Source of the DNA: Quillaja saponaria
Lineage: Eukaryota > Streptophyta > Magnoliopsida > Fabales > Quillajaceae
Length of the DNA stretch: 64,000 nt
NCBI GenBank assembly: GCA_029379385.1
Contig: CM055612.1
Span: 5,208,001 to 5,272,000, forward strand
Reading direction: 5' to 3'
Made by a program: the position numbers and the translations under genes. Each line of letters opens with the position of its first letter. Positions within the stretch are counted from its first letter, which is position 1. Below, one piece after another: positions 37,800 to 48,852 of this stretch. Below the pieces are notes generated by a model that was not told the DNA's origin, ran no database searches, and worked only from the letters and a program-made list of their open reading frames with translations.

Positions 37800-40700
37800 G
37801 AGGCAAATATGATTGGGAAATATAAATTATAATGAACATTTATTAAAAAAAAAAAAAGAAGAAGTGATTTTGAATTTCTTTTGGTCACTTCACATTTGAA
37901 AATAAATTTCTTATTTCATAACATAAAAATGCATTGAGAAGATTGTTAATGACAATTCTTTTTCTCAATTTAAATGTGGAAAATAATCCAATATAATGAA
38001 AATATTTATTTTTTCTACTCATAAAAGTGATGATATTGAAGTTTTTTTTTTTTCCTTCGTTCATAAACAAATTTATTTATTTCTACATATTCAATCTTCA
38101 AAAGAAAACTATCAACTTCTATTTTGTTAGTAAAAATAAAGAAGATTGGGATCCAAAATAAAGTAATTTTCCCTATTACTTAAGAATAAAGTTAGGTCTT
38201 TTACAAAACTTTAATTTTTATTTATTTTTTTAAAAATGGGTTGAAATTAGTCAATTACAGATCTAATGGGCCACAAATGTCCATGTAGCCCAACCAAGGT
38301 TGTAGTACGAGGTCATTAGAGCCCATTAGCGGAGGTGACAGGTGGTAATTGAACTGAAATTAAATGTATATTTGAAGTCCGAAGCATATATTCGAATTTA
38401 AGGAATAGCGTATATGACGCGCAGCCGTGAGTGTGGTCCTGCGCTACTACCGTTTGCCCCGTGGAGCAATTAAGTCATGAATATAGTCTCATAGAAAGCG
38501 TGACGCGCGCGTGTCACTAGGTTAGATGATTTTTTATTTATTTATTTGTTTGTCCTGGAATTAAGTAATTTTTATTTTCTTTATAAAATTTGTGACATTA
38601 GAATTTTGTTTCCTTTTTCTATATTATACAAGTTAGTCAATTAGTGGATTGACTCACTTTATGTGAGAAGAGTTTCACTATACCAAACAACTTGTTTTAT
38701 GCATATATCAATTCTTTTATAAACCCTCAATTCCTCTATGAGCCAACCAAACAGTGAAATCTGTATTCACTTACAATAAAGGAAAAATAAAGTAAAAAAA
38801 AGAAAAAGAAAAGTAGAAGAAAGTTTGAGGAAAATAAGCAAAGCCAGCTATTAAGTAACACAGCAGGAAAGTAATGAAAAAGTAAAGGACACAGCCTCCT
38901 CACTTGTGAGTTGAGCTTGTAAGGGGTGTTCAAATGTAGCCTACACTTTGATTTTGACACCTTACCATATACTTACTCATTTGTAAACGTGTTCTTTTAG
39001 TATCTGGCCCTTGATAAAGAGTGACTTTTTGTTTTGTTCTTCTCCTTTTGTCTTCACTCATTAGGTTTTTTCATGGAATCATGGTAACATCTAAAGCATA
39101 TTTCCTTTGGGTACTTTTGGAATTGGGAAAACCCAATACTTTCACAAGCAATGCAATGCACCAAGTTGGAGTCATAGGGTTGGGTGGCTGGGTCAAATTT
39201 ACTGCTGCAGCAAAATTGCCCAACTTAGACAAAGCCTACCAGTCACTTCATCAAACAGTTTTCCACATGAATATCTTATACAGAAATAGAATCCACCTTT
39301 GTTTTGACTATAGAGTCATGTCTCCAACTTAGGTAAAATTGAAATCTTACCACCAACAAAATGCAATTTTGACAGAACAGAAAACTTCAATGCACTATAA
39401 TGGAAGTCAGAGATCCTAAGTATAATCCAATTCCTAAGAATAACTGAAGTGAGCTGATAATAAGATGGTTGGACCTGTGTTCTGGATCTTCTGTTATGAC
39501 TTTACCAGGCTTAAACACTACAGTCAGATGATCAGCAGTCACCATGGTCAGACTGATAGTTACATAGAAGAAATGACCAACTGGAAAAGAGATACGACCT
39601 AAGCAACTGAATCACTACAACTTGAGTTCCATGATAATTACAGTACAGAACATTCAGTAGTTCATTGGAAATGGAAGTCATTCTCCCAATCCATGTTCTT
39701 CCTACCTTATAGTAAAGACATTTGAAGTGAAGTGAGACTGAATTCTATTGCGGACCATAGGAAGTAAAAGAAAGGAAACCATTTTGTCTTATATGTAGTG
39801 ACAAGATAAATTTGAGCGAGAATTTCAAAACTTACTTAAAAACAAAATAAAAAATTGAAGTAATCATTAATCAACAAATGGATACTCAGAAACAGAAAAG
39901 TATCCACAAGTCTTACAGATATTGAGTTTAAAAAATGTGGCGCAAGGGTTCTATTGCAACATTACCACAAAGACAAGGATTATGGCAATAATACTGGTAA
40001 CTAGTAGCATCTGCATTCATGAGAAGCCAATAACCCCACTCATAAGCTACAACTATTGTGAATTCACAAGACTAGATAGAGGAAATGAATGATGAAAGAA
40101 TTATATTTTTGTGAATCAGTTAACAGATTTTTTACATAATTCTCCCTTGAATTGGCAAAGTCAAAACTATGTAACTTGCATTTAAGTTGCAGATAAGTCA
40201 GTGTCTTACTTGGTGCTGGCTAATGCCATTTGTTTAGACTGTTTCCATAACAAAAAGGACATAACCGTTGCCTAATAATTGAAAAGGACAAGATTAAGTC
40301 TGCTAAAACATCAATAAAGATAAGACATCATTAGTGGTGTAGGCATTGAAAACTAAAAGAAGGACTATGCAAGTTTGTTGTTACTAACATGTCCCATCAA
40401 GAAAGGTAAGGTTAGAAGGCCTGCAGGCTGCAAGTCAAACTCCAGGCAAATCAGAACGGAAAGTAGCTGCTGTGATATATTATTCCCACAGAACCAGCAA
40501 AAAGGGTCTTACATGGCAGTAAATAGTAAGGAATTCTCATTGAGAAAGACAAAACGGTAGAACCGTTAAGTGGATGTTCTAAGTGTCATATGAATGTAAT
40601 TTTAACAATTATATAAGCTCTATTTAGAACTACAAGTATATTATTACTAATTTACACTCCCTATTTAAAAAGAAAGAAAAAAATCTTGAAGTGTTGTTTG

Positions 40701-42470
40701 ATGAATAAGATATTGACTTACTAACTGTCAAAAAATCATTCTACCTAAAAGTAATAAGCTGTTAGGTGAGGCCCCATGAATGAGTTATAATCTAAGACAA
40801 AACAGCAGAACCATTAAGTGGAAGTTCTAAGTGTCATATGAATGTAATTTTAACAATTATATAAGCTCTATTTAGTACTACAAGTATATTACTACTAATT
40901 TACAGTCCTAATTAAAAAAAAAAATCTTGAAGTCCGACAGTTTGAAGAATAAGACATTGACTTACTTTTGGATAGAACTGTCAAAAAACCATTCCACCTA
41001 AAAGTTTAAACTATTAGGTGAGGTCCCAAGAATGGGTTATAATCTCTTACACACACAAGCTCATTGGACTTGTCAACGTTGAGAATCTCTTACACACTCC
41101 CACACGCACAAGCTCATTGAACTTGTCAACTTTTCCTCATACCCTATGCTCCAATTTATTTTTTTATAACGGGTGGTGGCAAGGTTTGAACTCATCACCA
41201 CTTGGTCATAGAGCTCAGATACCATGTCAAAGAATCATTCTACCTAAAAGCTGTTAGGTGAGGCCCCAAGAATGGGTTATAAATTTATAATCTCTTACAA
41301 GAACCATTTACAATCTTATTGTTCACATAACTTCTATAATACATTTGGGGATCTCATTGAGTCTGTTGAAAGCTCATAACCATTGACAATGTGTAAGCAG
41401 CATCTACAGAAGTACCTTATACTTCAAAATCTATAAAATATAGAAAATGTGGCATATAAGTGGCTAGAAAGAAAACTACCCAGCTGAACCCTACAAATCT
41501 CAAAACTAAAGAGATATTTACAAGTCTAATTAATGTTAGGTTTAGGTTTGTACATTTTTCAAATGAAAAGGGTCAAGCCAAGCCTTAGCTTATAAGCTTG
41601 CTAATCTATTTTCCTACCTACACAATCAAAGGGAATTGTACCATGCAAGTCTAAAAGGGCAGCAAATATCATGCCTTTTTATGCTAATAGATATAAACCT
41701 TTTACAAATATGGTTAAAAGTTAAAACAAGCGAAACCAAAACGAACTTGATAGGAGTAGCTAGTGATGGTTATACTTACCAAGTTATAAAATTGATATAT
41801 CCTTACTGGATAACCTTGGATTCTCCATTTCATGTAAGTTATAAATGTTGTAAAGATCAGTCTCAAATCTTGAAAAGGTTGTCAATAAAGTATCTCCTGT
41901 TCTAACCCAGTATGTAAAAATACCAATTCCCTCAAAACAACCACAAATGAGGCATGAAGTTACCGTTTGCAACGCAGCCAATAAACTTCCTAGGTTTTCC
42001 ACCACAAATCACCAACAATAGTTTGAATTGTGTTCCCCTGCATCTCCAGGATGCACCGCGTAATCCACATGCCAAGGGAAGTATATATGAACTGAGGAAA
42101 CCATCAACATTTCTGTTAACAAGTAAGGTTTCAACTTTATTACAATGTAGGAATTCTTTAGCATTTGTTTTAAAAACCCAAAACAAATATATAAAGTGTT
42201 GAGATTTCAAGAGGGGTCGTAAACTTGCAATAACAACGAAGTAAAGCAGAAAATGAACCTAGGAAAAATGAGGGACCCGGACAGGGAGAGTCACGAATCC
42301 TCCTTTGTCTCTACAGATTAAAGAAGACGACAATGGAGAGTATCCAACAATCTGGGCGCTTGAAAACTGAAATTGTCTTGTCGATTTTCGTCCCTTTTGT
42401 TTCTTGCTTTCGAGGTTGGATCCTCATTGCAATATTCAGAAAACAAAAATACATGAGCTACCATCGACTA
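37800..42470. other. Gene-poor spacer with repeats
   Basis: 37840-38740 is AT-rich spacer with short T runs and a GC-rich patch near 38410-38520 (GACGCGCGCGTGTCAC). A plus-strand frame 39021-39332 has no recognisable family. 40555-41295 is a local tandem duplication. The block 41780-42210 has broken minus-strand frames of gene-like composition, perhaps a remnant, with no assignable function. Confidence 0.4.
40555..41295. repeat. Direct duplication of about 240 bp, plus a third partial copy
   Basis: Copies start near 40555 and 40802. Both carry TTCTAAGTGTCATATGAATG, TAACAATTATATAAGCTCTA, AATCTTGAAGT and the end block CTACCTAAAAG...TTAGGTGAGG(C/T)CCCA. A third copy of only the end block lies at 41230-41290. 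Between them a roughly 45-bp unit with ACACAAGCTCATTG(G/A)ACTTGT repeats near 41050 and 41108. The CTAAAAG...TTAGGTGAGG block resembles sequences widely dispersed in plant genomes. Confidence 0.8.
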
Positions 42471-42542
42471 GCGTTTGTAGTCCAACGGTTAGGATAATTG
42501 CCTTCCAAGCAATAGACCCGGGTTCGACTCCCGGCAAACGCA
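42471..42542 (+). tRNA. tRNA-Gly (anticodon TCC)
   Basis: 72 nt folding into a complete cloverleaf. The acceptor stem GCGTTTG/CAAACGC pairs perfectly, the anticodon stem is ATTGC/GCAAT with loop CTTCCAA (anticodon TCC, reads GGA), and the T arm is CCGGG-TTCGACT-CCCGG. A discriminator A ends the gene. No intron. The internal boxes A and B are present, and a T7 run about 12 nt downstream fits a Pol III terminator. Confidence 0.96.
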
Positions 42543-42780
42543 ATCCCAAATTAATTTTTTTAGTCTCTCCTTTCAATTGTAGTTGAAGCAGAATACATAA
42601 ACTGCACCAGGTCTCATTTCTGATAATCAATGCAAACATGTCATCCCAACAATCAAATATTCTCTTAACTTGTTCTTCGATAATCAATTTTTTTTTCTGG
42701 AGCAATCGGTCCACACACTCAAGCAAAGCATTTCTAGCATGTAATTCCACAGATAATCAACTAAACTGGTTTCTTCCATA

Positions 42781-43110
42781 ACACCCTTTGATCTTCTTCC
42801 ACATACAACTTCAATTGCCACCATTCAAAGCTATACACATCTAATTCTGGTGTAGCTTTCGTGGTAAAGCCAACTTCAGGAGTCAAATATCCTGGAGTTC
42901 CAGCTAGCATTGTAGTTACCGAGCCTTCTTAACTTTGGAGCAATCTTCCTAGGCCAAAATCGCCTAAATGAGTATTGAAATCAGAATCCTGCATTTCATT
43001 GTTAGGCTAAACGTCACGGTGAATCACCGGATTACCACTTCATGAAGGTAAAGTAATGCTGATGTTAAACCTGACAGTATTTTCTACGTCCTGGTGTTCC
43101 ACAAGAACAA
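42781..43110 (-). pseudogene. L-type lectin receptor kinase fragment, kinase domain
   Basis: The minus strand reads GNPVIHRDV-stop-PNNEM, then DSDFNTHLGDFGLGRLLQS-stop, then SVTTMLAGTPGYLTPEVGF and ATPELDVYSF. This is the catalytic loop (HRD), the DFG loop and the G-T-P-G-Y-x-x-P-E segment typical of L-type lectin-domain receptor kinases. At least three in-frame stops (TGA, TAG, TAA) interrupt it, and both the lectin and N-lobe parts are missing. It begins about 240 bp from the tRNA-Gly gene. Confidence 0.82.
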
Positions 43111-44645
43111 CTTTGGCAACTAAAAGGCGATCATGACTTCCATTTTGCATATATCCTGCATAGACTAGCAGAAAACCCCCTCCCCCCACCACCAAGAAAA
43201 TCAGAAAGCTCAACAACAAATGCTGAGGGAAGCCTTGTGGACAGCATGAGAAAATGAGGGTGAATTAGAACAATGTGGCAGAATTTAAACTAGAGATATG
43301 TATGATTGGGCAACTTCTGAAATTGATTAGATGTTGCTGAAAGTGAGAATTGATTGGGCAACTTTTTATCTACTGAAGTAGTGAATACCCTTTAAGAGTT
43401 TGATTGTAGGTGAGAATTTTGGGGGCATTTACTGCAGCCTTTGATGAGCTTTCTAAATCTTCATTTTTCTTAATTCAGCTGTTTTCTTTCTTGTATGTAC
43501 TGGGAACTGGGAAGATAATATGAGCACAGATAATAGTGACTTGCATGAAAGTCCCTCTTACGTAACTGTGGATTCTATTTGTGGTATGCTCACTACCCAT
43601 AACAATTTGTAAACTATTAAAAGGTCAATCAGAGTACTTTACTGCATTTATTAGTTCAGATGTGCCGTAGATTTTCTGAGGATACAAACCATTAAAGTTG
43701 ATAAAACTTTTTTTATGGACAAACTAAATCACAAGTGAAGCATAATTTATTAGTATTTTTTTTTTAGGGAAAAAAAATCAATGATATAACTATTAACTGC
43801 ACAGTACTGCATTCATATGAAACAAAACTAAAAAACAAATTTGTACCAATATACTTCGTTTACATCTCTCAGTTAGGCCACAATCATTCCAAACAATATG
43901 GCCTCCAGAACTTAGACACATCTGCGTCACAAATTACATATTAAACTACAATAACTTGCTGCTAGTTTTAAAGGTTGACATTATTCAAAGGAAGGCTATA
44001 AAATGAATCTCAAAATTGATAAGATAATGGAATGAAATGAAAAATGAGAGTGACAGTACATTTTTCCGTCATAATCCAAATGGAAACTTTATCAATTATA
44101 GAATAACAGCTCCAGTTACTCCCTCTACTCACCAAATTTCTGTCATTCCAAACAACTAGGTGAAAACTTACACGCGTCACACAAATATTTTATTTTTTGC
44201 CATCTTAATTATTGCATTTGTGCTCACTACTAACATTATGGTGAGAAATAAGTATGGTCAAAGGGAGATAACAACTTGCATACTGTATGCAAGGTTGTGA
44301 GATAAGACTTCTGACAATCACCCAAAAGCATCAACCCCTGGTGGCAATATTATTTGTTAACATTCCTTCCAAAGGCAAATATCAAGTGAACCGCAAATTC
44401 CAGAAAGCAGCATAGCAAAGATAATTAAACCCCACAATTAGAAAATACACTCACTGTTTACATATATTGATTTATGCATCAAGACAAGGCACAATGACAA
44501 GTCTGAGACAACATAACAAAACAGCAGAGACAATGGCCTGGATCCTGCACTAGATCTTGGCTCTTATTCAACTAAAAACACAGAAAGATGTGTTTCATCA
44601 AACAAGGATGTTTATAAATTTTTCAATCACACTCTTTTAGGTGAT
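43111..44645. other. Spacer without a recognised gene
   Basis: Mostly AT-rich sequence, with a C-rich patch near 43174-43192. The part next to 44645 should contain the 3' UTR of the RRM gene. Nothing else is supported. Confidence 0.45.
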
Positions 44646-45488
44646 CTACTCTCGTCGTTCATACTTGCGAGCCCAGATGTGTCTCCCATTGATCCGAAAC
44701 TTTGATATGTGCTTTCCACTCAAAATTCGATCAACTGTAGTCACAGAATCCAAAACAATTGTAGCATACAGAGGTTGCTCACCAGAGAGAGTGGTTGCAG
44801 TTCCCATGTTTATGCTCTTCACACAATGTCCAAATGTCACTGTAAACAGATTCATCACTTCTGCTTCTGACACAGGGAAACCCCGAGAAAATGTCAGGAA
44901 CATAGTTTTATCGTCTACAGAAACATCATTGGAGGGGATCCAACCCCACAATTTCTCCTCAGAAATACCATTTCCAAGAGGCTTATCTGGCACAATAGTA
45001 AGATCACCGAATAAGGGGTGCGGAAAACCAGGAATTACTAGAGGAACGTTTGGAATTGACATTGATGTTCTCCCTAAAACACGTTGTAGAATATCAGTGA
45101 CAATTCTAGCACATACATTGTTGAGAAAACTTCTTATACCACTTACTGCAGTGAACCTCTTTTGATTAAACATTTGCAAAGATATTTCCTTTCGCATTAT
45201 TGTTGTTGTAAGGGGAAGACCACCTACATGTGGAATAGGAGGAGTGATGCCTTCTAAACACTTCAAACATGACACAGCTTCAATGGCTAATGCAGTCACC
45301 ATCACGTCTGATAGCCCCTTCATTTTCACTATGATACTAGGGTAAGAGATATCTTCTAGCCACATCCATAGAGCAATGACTAGCAAGGATTCGGCTGGGT
45401 TGCGCCTAAGTTTCACAACCAAACGAGAGAAGACCTCACGATCGATCCTGTGGAAATGATGGAGAGCCTCAATGGAAGTGGAGGGCAT
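44646..45488 (-). CDS. Plant RRM-domain protein (intronless, 280 residues)
   Basis: One open frame starts MPSTSIEALHHFHRIDREVF. The N-terminal 100 residues are helical with a LLVIALWMWLEDISYP segment and conserved cysteines (AVSCLKCLEG). The last about 85 residues form an RRM-like fold: MFLTFSRGFPVSEAEVMNLF (RNP2-like strand and helix), FGHCVKSINMG, LYATIVLD (in place of RNP1), then KFRINGRHIWARKYERR. This matches a plant-specific group annotated only as RRM/RBD/RNP family, with no established role. The RNP1 aromatic positions are poorly kept, so RNA binding is not certain. A TATA box lies about 90 bp upstream. Confidence 0.8.
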   Translation of the reverse strand: MPSTSIEALHHFHRIDREVFSRLVVKLRRNPAESLLVIALWMWLEDISYPSIIVKMKGLSDVMVTALAIEAVSCLKCLEGITPPIPHVGGLPLTTTIMRKEISLQMFNQKRFTAVSGIRSFLNNVCARIVTDILQRVLGRTSMSIPNVPLVIPGFPHPLFGDLTIVPDKPLGNGISEEKLWGWIPSNDVSVDDKTMFLTFSRGFPVSEAEVMNLFTVTFGHCVKSINMGTATTLSGEQPLYATIVLDSVTTVDRILSGKHISKFRINGRHIWARKYERRE

Positions 45489-45576
45489 TGTGGTAGTGTG
45501 TGAGGAACAACAGAGAATACAGTGGAGAGCACTGGTTGAAAATGAGCAACGGTGCCCGAGATTGATACTGAACCAC

Positions 45577-45584
45577 TTTATATA
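45577..45584 (-). promoter_or_regulatory. TATA box of the RRM gene
   Basis: Minus-strand TATATAAA is centred about 90 bp upstream of the ATG at 45488, a plausible core promoter distance with a short 5' UTR. Confidence 0.55.
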
Positions 45585-45599
45585 ATCTAAAAAGGATCA

Positions 45600-48500
45600 T
45601 TATTTGGCAAGCTTGCACCACGCAGAAAATCACCAGGTATCATCCCAAACATGATCACATATTTGGTAGAAGTAGGTGCCAAACTTGGCACTACTTCCTT
45701 TTATTCGGTAACAGTATTCTCAAAATGTAAATTTATCCAGTGTGGCTTTAGCATTATCCTAGATATGTATCCTATGTATCCTGAGCAAAGGCTCAAAATT
45801 TTTCCTTAAATGACAATTAATGATTTACAACCAATTTATGAGCTTTCCTAAATGGCTCCCTCCGCTTTATGCTTTTAATTCATACCCATTGCCTTTTGAA
45901 GGACATCCTAATCCTGATTCTCCTTTTCAGTTAAAGAATATAGAATTCCTCTCAAATGAAAAACACCCTGCGCTGTTTTTTTTATTTTTTTATTTTTTTT
46001 CTGTAGATATTGATCAAATCCACAAATACTAACACATACCAACTCATTTATATTTGTGGTGATGATTTTGTGGTTTATTTAATTGATAGACTAATTAGAA
46101 TAAAATGCTTGATTATTATAATCCAACCCCCAAAACCGACAAAAAGAAAAAGATAAAAGAAATAAATAATCTCTTATTGATATCTTAATTTTCCACACCT
46201 TGGTAGAAGTTATACTTTTTGGGAGGCTAAAAGAAGATATCTTTCAGCATGTAAACTGAGTTAGGAAACCTGCAAATTCTCCAGTGATAACTAGAACAAA
46301 AAATGCAACTAGATGAGAAATACGGGAAGTGTTAATAAGGGAATCATCTGAAAATTTTAATCATATACAATGAATCTTTCAATTCATATGAATGTGTCAC
46401 CTTAATATTTCGGAAACATTGGGACTGTCAAAAGCTCCATGGATTATAGATATGACATGGAAAATAAAGAAAAGGAGGATGTATATACCTGGTATTTCAG
46501 TTCTTGATCTTGTATTGGTTGACAAATGAAAATTTTTTAGCTACTTCTGTCAACAACTTAGTATTCGCATAAAAAAAACAGCAAGAATTAATCACTAAAA
46601 GGAAAACCAGATTACAGCGCCTCTTCTCTATGTCGTGCAGTCTCAGAAGTTCATTAACAGTCATAATACATTTCCTGCTTAATTAATAGTTTTCTGAATT
46701 TCTCATTTTAGAATTTACATACAAACTATTGTGAAGAGTTACATTGAGGATCATTGTCTTTACAAAATTATTAACAAAAAGTTTTCAATCTGTATAACTG
46801 CAATGAGAATGAATTGATCGTCAATTGTCATCATCTCCTCATCTCCAGTGTGGTGATGTGCGTGCTTTCTACTAGTTTTTTACAGGGGTATTACTAGTCA
46901 CTTAAAATAAAATGGAAAAGATAGTCATCCAGAAATATCAGAGAATCCAAATAAAAAAGTCTGATAATGTCTGAGCTCATTTATAAATGCAACTTGCTGG
47001 TAAATAAGAATCTGAGTGGAATTATGTGTCCTCATCAAAAGGATTAACCAAGTCATTAATGTATTACCTCTCTTGATACTAGGAAAAACAAAGCTTATCA
47101 GCAATTTTGTGAGGCCTTCTTATGTCCAAGTTAAAACTACTTCAAAAAGGTTTTTTTTTTTTTTTTTTTTTTCTTCTTTCTAATATTAAGTGCTTACTGG
47201 TCTCAATGACACAGTTAATTTCACTGTTTCTAGTTTGGGTTAGAGAATCCACATTCAAAAGTGTATCACAACCAAAATTAACTCCACCTCTTTCTTTCAT
47301 GTAAGAAATTTCTATTTTAAGTATATGGTAAGAAGAGGTGAATGTCTTTTGATTTAGCCATCTAAGAGAAAATGTTGTCACAAAGAAGATCCACGAACAA
47401 CCCAGATAATGTTCATTAGGTTCAAGGTTATGTTAGCACTACTTAAATCAGAGCAACCCAAGATTAATGTCATTGCTTGCTTACCGGAAAAAGTTCCTTG
47501 AAACCCATTCTATGCCACACCCGCTCACCTTCATCATTTTTCAAACTATAACCTGGAAAAAGAAAACCCCATTACATGTTTGATTATATGCCTCAGTGAA
47601 GAATTACTCCATAAATCTACAGAACAGTGGAAAAAAAAACTAATCTTTTCTTCATATGGGATTCCTCTATCGCCGCATTGCTGGTCTACAACGAGAGATT
47701 TCGCTGACCCGGGATTGCCATGGTAAGCAGAAATCTTCTCTGGGCAACAAGGCCAACGATGTTTTCTTGAGCAGACGCTCATGGCTTTACGGCCTCGCTA
47801 CTGAACAGTTTATGGCTTTACGCCGTAATGAGCCGTAGCGACTAGCGAGTGAATTTTACTCCAATAACAGCAAAAACGACTCTTAGCAAAAAAAAAAAAA
47901 AGCAAAAACGACAAACTTTGAGCGAAACGCATTTTAAATACCATTTCTTGCATTATGGGTTATCGCCCGTGGTCATTTATAAGATGTGTTTGAAGTTTGG
48001 ATGAAGAGGAGAGAACCCTATCACATGGCATTAAAAATCTACTACATATGAATTATACAACATCAACTAATTAAATAAAAATTCTTTTTTAATTATTGCA
48101 AAAAAAAAAATATAATAATAATAACTACCATTAGTTAAGTAATTTACAGACTAAGTTTATTCATCTCTCAACAATAAATTTGTATCAAATTCGTGAAATC
48201 ACTTATCAAGTTACAGCAAGTAGACAACAATATGTTTGTCTTTCATCGTCAATATGATACACATTTTACAAGAGTTCCAACAGTGGAGTTAGATAATCTT
48301 CCTTGAACATTCTTACAAGCAGCAATAAGCCTTCCTTCCATGACAATTGAGTTTATGTCAATTTTTTTGTTAGTGATGTTATAGTACAACCTACTTTTGA
48401 GCCGTCCAACATGATTTCTATTTATTTAGTACAAGTTCCATGAAATTAACTAGATTTCATTTTATATATGTATAACAGGGGAGTATAACATGTCGGGTCA

Positions 48501-48852
48501 GTTTGGTGTTTTATTATTAAAATGCAACCGACCTGATCGGATTAGCTAATATCTCAATAATTTTTTTAGTTAGTACATATAAATTTGTATCTTGTTAAGA
48601 AGGCCGTTGAATTAGTTAGTTGGACATTTCAATTGGGATACACTTTTATTTCTATTTTTTTTCCTCTAAGAGACAATTTTGAAAGACTCTAAATTCAAAA
48701 TAGTAATTTGACAATAATAATTAAGCAGAAAAATGAGCTATTTATTATTGTCAAAGTTACATTGGATGAACATCACACATTCATATGACATATTCATAAT
48801 CTTCCATGGTTGTATACAAAATTTTCACTTATTTTGGTTGTGTTTCACCTAC
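45600..48852. other. Spacer with a possible remnant gene
   Basis: Mostly AT-rich. A minus-strand candidate exon lies at 47485-47552 and a GC-richer block at 47640-47840. There is a T run at 47151-47172. 47950-48850 is AT-rich and forms the 3' flank of the polygalacturonase pseudogene. Confidence 0.45.
47485..47552 (-). other. Candidate orphan exon
   Basis: 68 nt bounded by a good acceptor (CTTTTTCCAG) and donor (CCG|GTAAGC) on the minus strand, open in one frame as YSLKNDEGERVWHRMGF and onward to KELFP. The charged, non-repetitive composition looks like conserved protein. A GC-richer block at 47640-47782 with frame MSVCSRKHRWPCC could be an upstream exon. I recognise no family and cannot join the pieces with certainty. 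Confidence 0.35.

Noticed and set aside
39021..39332. 103-codon plus-strand ORF as a secreted protein
   Set aside because: The hydrophobic start looks like a signal peptide but comes from a T-rich stretch. No domain or cysteine pattern follows, and no neighbouring exon supports it.
40555..41295. CRISPR-like array or LTR pair
   Set aside because: The repeats are long, few and diverged, with no regular spacers. No TG...CA termini or internal retroelement genes lie between them.
42436..42750. 104-codon minus-strand ORF near 42.5 kb
   Set aside because: It reads antisense through the tRNA-Gly gene, whose cloverleaf explains the sequence.
44641..45165. 174-codon plus-strand ORF
   Set aside because: It lies exactly antisense to the 280-residue RRM gene, whose own frame has domain structure and a TATA box. 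It is a shadow frame.
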